This document shows, in pieces, positions 60,065 to 64,000 of a DNA stretch of 64,000 nt. The notes beneath the pieces were generated by a model, which had not been told where the DNA came from, ran no database searches, and saw only the letters and a list, made by a program, of their open reading frames with translations. The stretch is from contig NC_091143.1 of the NCBI RefSeq assembly GCF_041381155.1, positions 41,494,996 to 41,558,995 of the forward strand, written 5' to 3'. The position numbers were made by a program, and so were the translations under genes. This DNA comes from Argopecten irradians (taxonomy: Eukaryota; Mollusca; Bivalvia; Pectinida; Pectinidae). The first letter of the stretch is position 1. Every line of letters starts with the position of its first letter.

Positions 60065-60217
60065 GTTTCCAGGCCCCAGGATCATGAAACAGCCTTAGAC
60101 TTTAGTTTTAGCTTAGACAATCAAAATTGACGTAACATTTTGTAACGTCATTTGTGATTGGCCAAGTCTTAACGTAAGACTGATTATGACTTGAGTCTGT
60201 TTCGCGATCCTGAGTAC
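60065..60217. mobile_element. MITE with CCAGGATCATGAAACAG ends
   Basis: CCCCAGGATCATGAAACAGC at the left pairs with GTCTGTTTCGCGATCCTGAG at the right, with inner CTTAGAC/GTCTTAACG matches. The related empty site at about 59365 (TGTGTCCTGGCGCATTCTAG) shows where it entered. Confidence 0.65.
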
Positions 60218-60437
60218 TGGTGTATTCTAGATATAATATATTGTAAGCTGATGACAAGATCCACATATCTCTTAAAAAGTAATATTATGAATTCATGATT
60301 TTTTATGACATACAAAAAATAGTTATTTGGTCGAATTATGAAGATTTGATTGATTTTTTCCGACAGATGTTTTAAATTTGAGTCTGTATAAATCTTTGTG
60401 AGATCATGTATGACTGAAAATGTGATAGAGATTGTAA

Positions 60438-60509
60438 GGGGATATAGCTCAGTGGTAGAGCATTCGACTGCAGATCGAGAGGTCCCTGGTTCGAACCCGG
60501 GTGTCCCCT
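60438..60509 (+). tRNA. tRNA-Cys (GCA), copy 7
   Basis: Identical 72-nt sequence with TTGTAAGG leader and a T5 stop. The wider upstream flank is diverged from the other units. Confidence 0.97.
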
Positions 60510-61276
60510 AAGTTTTTCCTCATTTTCTTTACAGTATTAAAAGACAAATTGCTACTTTTTTGGATTTTTTTGTATTGTTATTTCATGATAAACTTTATAA
60601 TACAAGACAAGTTAAGTTCAATTTAATTACTACTGCATTCAAATAGCAACTAGTCAAAACGACGTTATTGCTACTTACGTCATGTTTCGATATACATATA
60701 TGTTTTTAAATGACGAAATTGTGAAAATACTTGGTAGAAATCATCGTGTTAATTGCGAGTACTACCATACGTTTTACTTTAGTAGAGTGACTTTTGTTTG
60801 AAGACCTGGCACAAATTGAACACACCAAATACTTATGCCAATCAAAGGAAATAATTTATTACAACATGTATTTAAAAAAAAAATATTTCATTCTTTTTCC
60901 AGCTACAATCGATAAATCGAAAATAGCCGTAGTAGTATGTCACAATAACAATGAAAGTTTCCCCTGCTTGTCTATCCCATAAGCGGCCACAAACGTCTGT
61001 GAATTCGGCTGTTCCTCTTGAAAACATTCTGGAAAAAAGTAAAAACAATCATATAACATATTACCCTGATCATATAAAATCAAATGTAACATTCATCACT
61101 TTTCTTCCTACACCATTTGTTAATTGGTTTGGCCTAACTTTCTATTAACTGTGTGTGGTCATTTAGGGACTTCATTCACAACGTTTGATTACATGGTGGT
61201 AAATGGGCAAAGAAATTGGCGAAGTTGATCCCCCCCCCCCCCGAAATAATTGATAAATATTGATTTATAGTAATGG
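60510..61276. other. Spacer without recognisable features
   Basis: AT-rich. A C10 run near 61232 is the only low-complexity feature. No supported gene. Confidence 0.35.
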
Positions 61277-61521
61277 TATCCTCGATATCATACCGGACGG
61301 CAAATAAGACAGGTAGCCATTTAATGGACATCGAAAGAATCGAATAACGGTACACTGTACGTATGCCTTTTATGTTGGGTGTAGCTCTCTGTAATTCCTT
61401 TCACAGGAGTCTCTGTATGGGTATGGTCAGTTTATTTCTCCTGAAATGCATTCAGCTTTACTGACATAATCCCGAGGTGGATACTAAGGCAGAAATAGTA
61501 ACCCCTGGAAAATCGAGGATG
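61277..61521. mobile_element. CATCCTCGATA MITE, copy near an exon
   Basis: The left end TATCCTCGATATCATACC is drifted. The right end AATAGTAACCCCTGGAAAAT continues CGAGGATG. The interior shares TCTCTGTAATTCCTTTC and CTCCTGAAATGC with the 49101 copy. It ends 26 bp from the exon at 61547. Confidence 0.65.
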
Positions 61522-61546
61522 CGTGACGAGAACGATAGCAACATAC

Positions 61547-61707
61547 CGAGGTTGCAGTGCTTGTACAGTGGGGTGGATCGCTGAACACTGTCTTCGGGTC
61601 TTTGATGTCGGTAGGATCTAAGAATTCGTAGTTGTACGCAAATGTTCCTAACGGATCTAACCCGTACTGCTCCATAATCAGCCTACTTGGAGGGCATATC
61701 TCACCTG
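61547..61707 (-). CDS. Internal exon of an unrecognised protein-coding gene
   Basis: A minus-strand open frame lies between a good acceptor (TTTTTTTTTCATTTTAG) and donor (ACCTCG|GTATGT). It encodes GEICPPSRLIMEQYGLDPLG, TFAYNYEFLDPTDIKDPKTV, FSDPPHCTSTATS. Its base composition is far richer in GC than the surroundings, and the residue usage looks like real protein. Two Cys and three Asp-Pro pairs are visible; I recognise no domain. The acceptor could also be three bases inward (61704). No partner exon was found in the window, so the gene would extend across or beyond the tRNA cluster. Confidence 0.55.
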
Positions 61708-61808
61708 CTAAAATGAAAAAAAAACCATAAATCAATGTTATAAAAAAGAAACAGAATAGTCTACTTTATCGGCATCGCTGGAAGCCTACGGTTCACTGCA
61801 TAATAATG

Positions 61809-61905
61809 TAGCCCGAGATACTCTAGCCCTGACATCAGACTTGGACATTATGACAGAAAGACATTTATCTCATGTTTTGGTGTGAGGGCCAGAGTATTTA
61901 GGGAT
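61809..61905. repeat. Inverted repeat, TAGCCCGAGATACTCT family, longer copy
   Basis: TAGCCCGAGATACTCTAGCC at the left is imperfectly mirrored by AGGGCCAGAGTATTTAGGGA at the right. Same family as 46106-46164. Confidence 0.55.
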
Positions 61906-62779
61906 AGGCGAAATGAGATTGTAGCACAATCGTTTCGACGATGCTGTAAGGTTGGAACATAAAACGTTTTTTTGTTGTATTTTTTTAATTATTCAAAAGG
62001 CATAATTCACCTTCTTAAATCATCTTAGTTGCATCTCATATCATTTTAAATGCTTTAGTAGGATTCAAAAGAATGTTTTGTTTTACAGCTGCAAGCCTCT
62101 GAAAAAACTATCGAGTAGCAAGCAATGTTTGAATTTGCAATTTCCAACATTTCGCTGGGTTTGGGATGTGGTATGCACTATTATCTGTCAGTTCAAATAT
62201 AATTATTTCATTGCAGCAGTGTTTGAAACTAATTTTTTCTCCACGAAACATTCACAATAGCCAAAATGCATCAGTCATTCAGCATTGCGACGCAACCTTA
62301 TCCCATGCTGAAGATCGACTTACCAAAGGATAATATTTAATGATGAAACTTCCACGTACAGAGTACTATCCTCATCGAAGAAAATAATTTTTTGGAACGT
62401 AACAAAGCCCTGAATACATCATTATTTAGTGAAATCTACGTTACTACCACATTAAAAACCAATTATCTTATTGGAGGAAGAAAGAAAAATATAATCCGTT
62501 TGAAGTTCGATAGGAGTGTGATTAATTTAAGAGTTCTATTAACTTTTGTTTTTGTTTCCACTTTGAATAAATTGTGTGTATGCTTGCCAATGCGCAGTTG
62601 AATAATGCAATAAAAATATTTCCAAATATTGCCCCAAATTTTTTTTTGTCCTACCTGTCTATGTATAATACGCTTAGCCAGCTGAAATGGCGTTAGCATA
62701 TGAAGCTGATGTATGAATTGTCTTTTTTACTGACAGTTGCGTAACTTTATAATACAAAATACTCACTGAAGCAGAATAT

Positions 62780-62851
62780 GGGGATATAGCTCAGTGGTAG
62801 AGCATTCGACTGCAGATCGAGAGGTCCCTGGTTCGAACCCGGGTGTCCCCT
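62780..62851 (+). tRNA. tRNA-Cys (GCA), copy 8
   Basis: Identical 72-nt sequence followed by a T5 stop. The leader (GCAGAATAT) differs from the common TGTAAGG. Confidence 0.97.
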
Positions 62852-63599
62852 CATTTTTAGAACGGTTTCCAGTTAACATAGCAGAACATAGAATAAGGAT
62901 GGAATCTAGAGAATTGAGGAATATTAAAAAGCAAATATGTTTTTCACAAAATGTATCCTTTTTAACAAAAAATAGCATCGAACCTTATCATAAGCAATTC
63001 CTAGATTCAACGAGACAATGTGGAGTTAGTAATAATCTTAACTAAGGCTTAGATAAGGCTAAATTGACCTTTCTATTGCTCGTATCGTTGGTATAGCAAA
63101 AGACGCTAATTCTTATAAAGCATCTGGTTCTATTCGCATTCGAAGTTTTCGATACTTTAACAACTCATTTCTTGACTCTTGTATACATATTAATTAGGTA
63201 TGGTATAATGTTATTTTTATGAAATTAGTTTCTAATCGTTTAGGAACATGCGATACGATATAAAAGTAAAATCAACCCATTGACATTTATGAAAATAAGA
63301 AAGCATACGACCACAACACAACGCAATGTCTACAGAACCATTAAATAAGTCAGGATTTCATCATCCTTATACAATGTTTATAAGTATTTCGCCACCACTC
63401 AATTACATTGTGTATATAAGCTAATGTCAAGAGGTCCAGATAAATAAGTATCAACATATGATGATATAACATCACATATTAGCATTATAAGCTCTTGCAA
63501 TAATATATTCTATGAGCATTCAAATTTCAAAATTCAATTATATTTGCAAATACATTAGTGATATATGAAACTGAAGTGTATCATTAATCACTGTATGTA
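62852..63599. other. Spacer without recognisable features
   Basis: AT-rich DNA downstream of tRNA copy 8. No coding, satellite or transposon signal I can support. Confidence 0.35.
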
Positions 63600-64000
63600 T
63601 GTGTACAGTTGATCTACAGATTATCAAAACGTATTCAGATGGTAAGAATTCTTACGATTATTTTTTTCTGCATTGTTTTTATTTATTTTTGCTTTACATA
63701 ATTTATTTTTCAGCAATATTCAAGTTATTTAAATGAACACTTTTATTTTTTTTTTTTATTAATGCTTTAAAACTTAGTTTTTAATGAGCAATCATTAAAC
63801 AATATATTTATAGGAATGTGTTTTGTATTTAATTGTAGATAAAATAGATTTCAAAACAGTATTATCACAAATCCATACTTGTGTCGTTTATTGAATAGAC
63901 AGGACAAATTGGCTAGTTGTCGCATAATGACAAATTTATTGATTTTTACATTTAAAAAAACAGCTGTGCTGCGCATTGTAACAAATGCGCAGATGATATT
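63600..64000 (+). repeat. Array unit flank leading to a tRNA beyond the window
   Basis: AGATTATCAAAACGTATTCA, GGACAAATTGGCTAGTTGTC and CAGCTGTGCTGCGCATTGTA, then ACAAATGCGCAGATGAT, match 57490-57850, which ends a few bases before tRNA copy 6. Small one- to four-base differences are scattered through it. Confidence 0.8.

Overview
This window is AT-rich animal DNA, most probably from a bivalve mollusc. The host gene has short exons separated by kilobase-scale introns. The introns and flanks carry tRNA-derived SINE pieces whose tail (a run announcing 'cctattaacagccagggtcatgt') I know from bivalve genomes, together with many short foldback MITEs. No bacterial or viral gene organisation is present, and I found no LTR retrovirus-like or Polinton-like element.

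Left half (about 1-36.2 kb): one gene on the minus strand, an SH2 adapter of the SHB/SHD/SHE/SHF family. I could follow it through six coding exons whose splice phases all agree: 36217-35855, 22803-22686, 5799-4576, 3612-3513, 3015-2896 and 1948-1756. Joined, they give a 705-residue protein with a C-terminal SH2 domain and a row of Tyr-x-x-(Pro/Ala)-Trp motifs. Its introns hold three tandem satellites (59-bp, 44-bp and 65-bp units), SINE pieces, foldback elements and a G-rich block.

Middle (about 29.4-40.3 kb): two imperfect direct duplications (29.65-32.0 kb and 36.96-38.65 kb). The same stretch is peppered with CG/CT low-complexity strings. Where a second copy exists, these strings replace ordinary AT-rich bases. 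That makes the stretch suspicious as assembly consensus, or else biologically odd.

Right half (about 40-64 kb): a broken, 5'-truncated LINE (40.4-42.8 kb), then a tandem cluster of tRNA-Cys(GCA) genes, all on the plus strand. There are seven intact copies, one with a spoiled acceptor stem and one decayed relic, and the flank at the right edge predicts another copy just outside the window. The cluster has grown by duplication of units that begin and end at tRNA genes. One unit received a second LINE, and that LINE received a TTAA-specific MITE at an exactly readable target site, so the order of events can be reconstructed. A 19-bp satellite, hAT-like MITEs and an unrecognised protein-coding exon (61.5-61.7 kb, minus strand) are also present.

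The SHB-like gene and the tRNA cluster do not look functionally linked. The clearest biology here is the turnover of a tRNA-Cys tandem array by unequal exchange and mobile elements, and a molluscan SHB-family adapter with amplified Tyr-Trp docking motifs.
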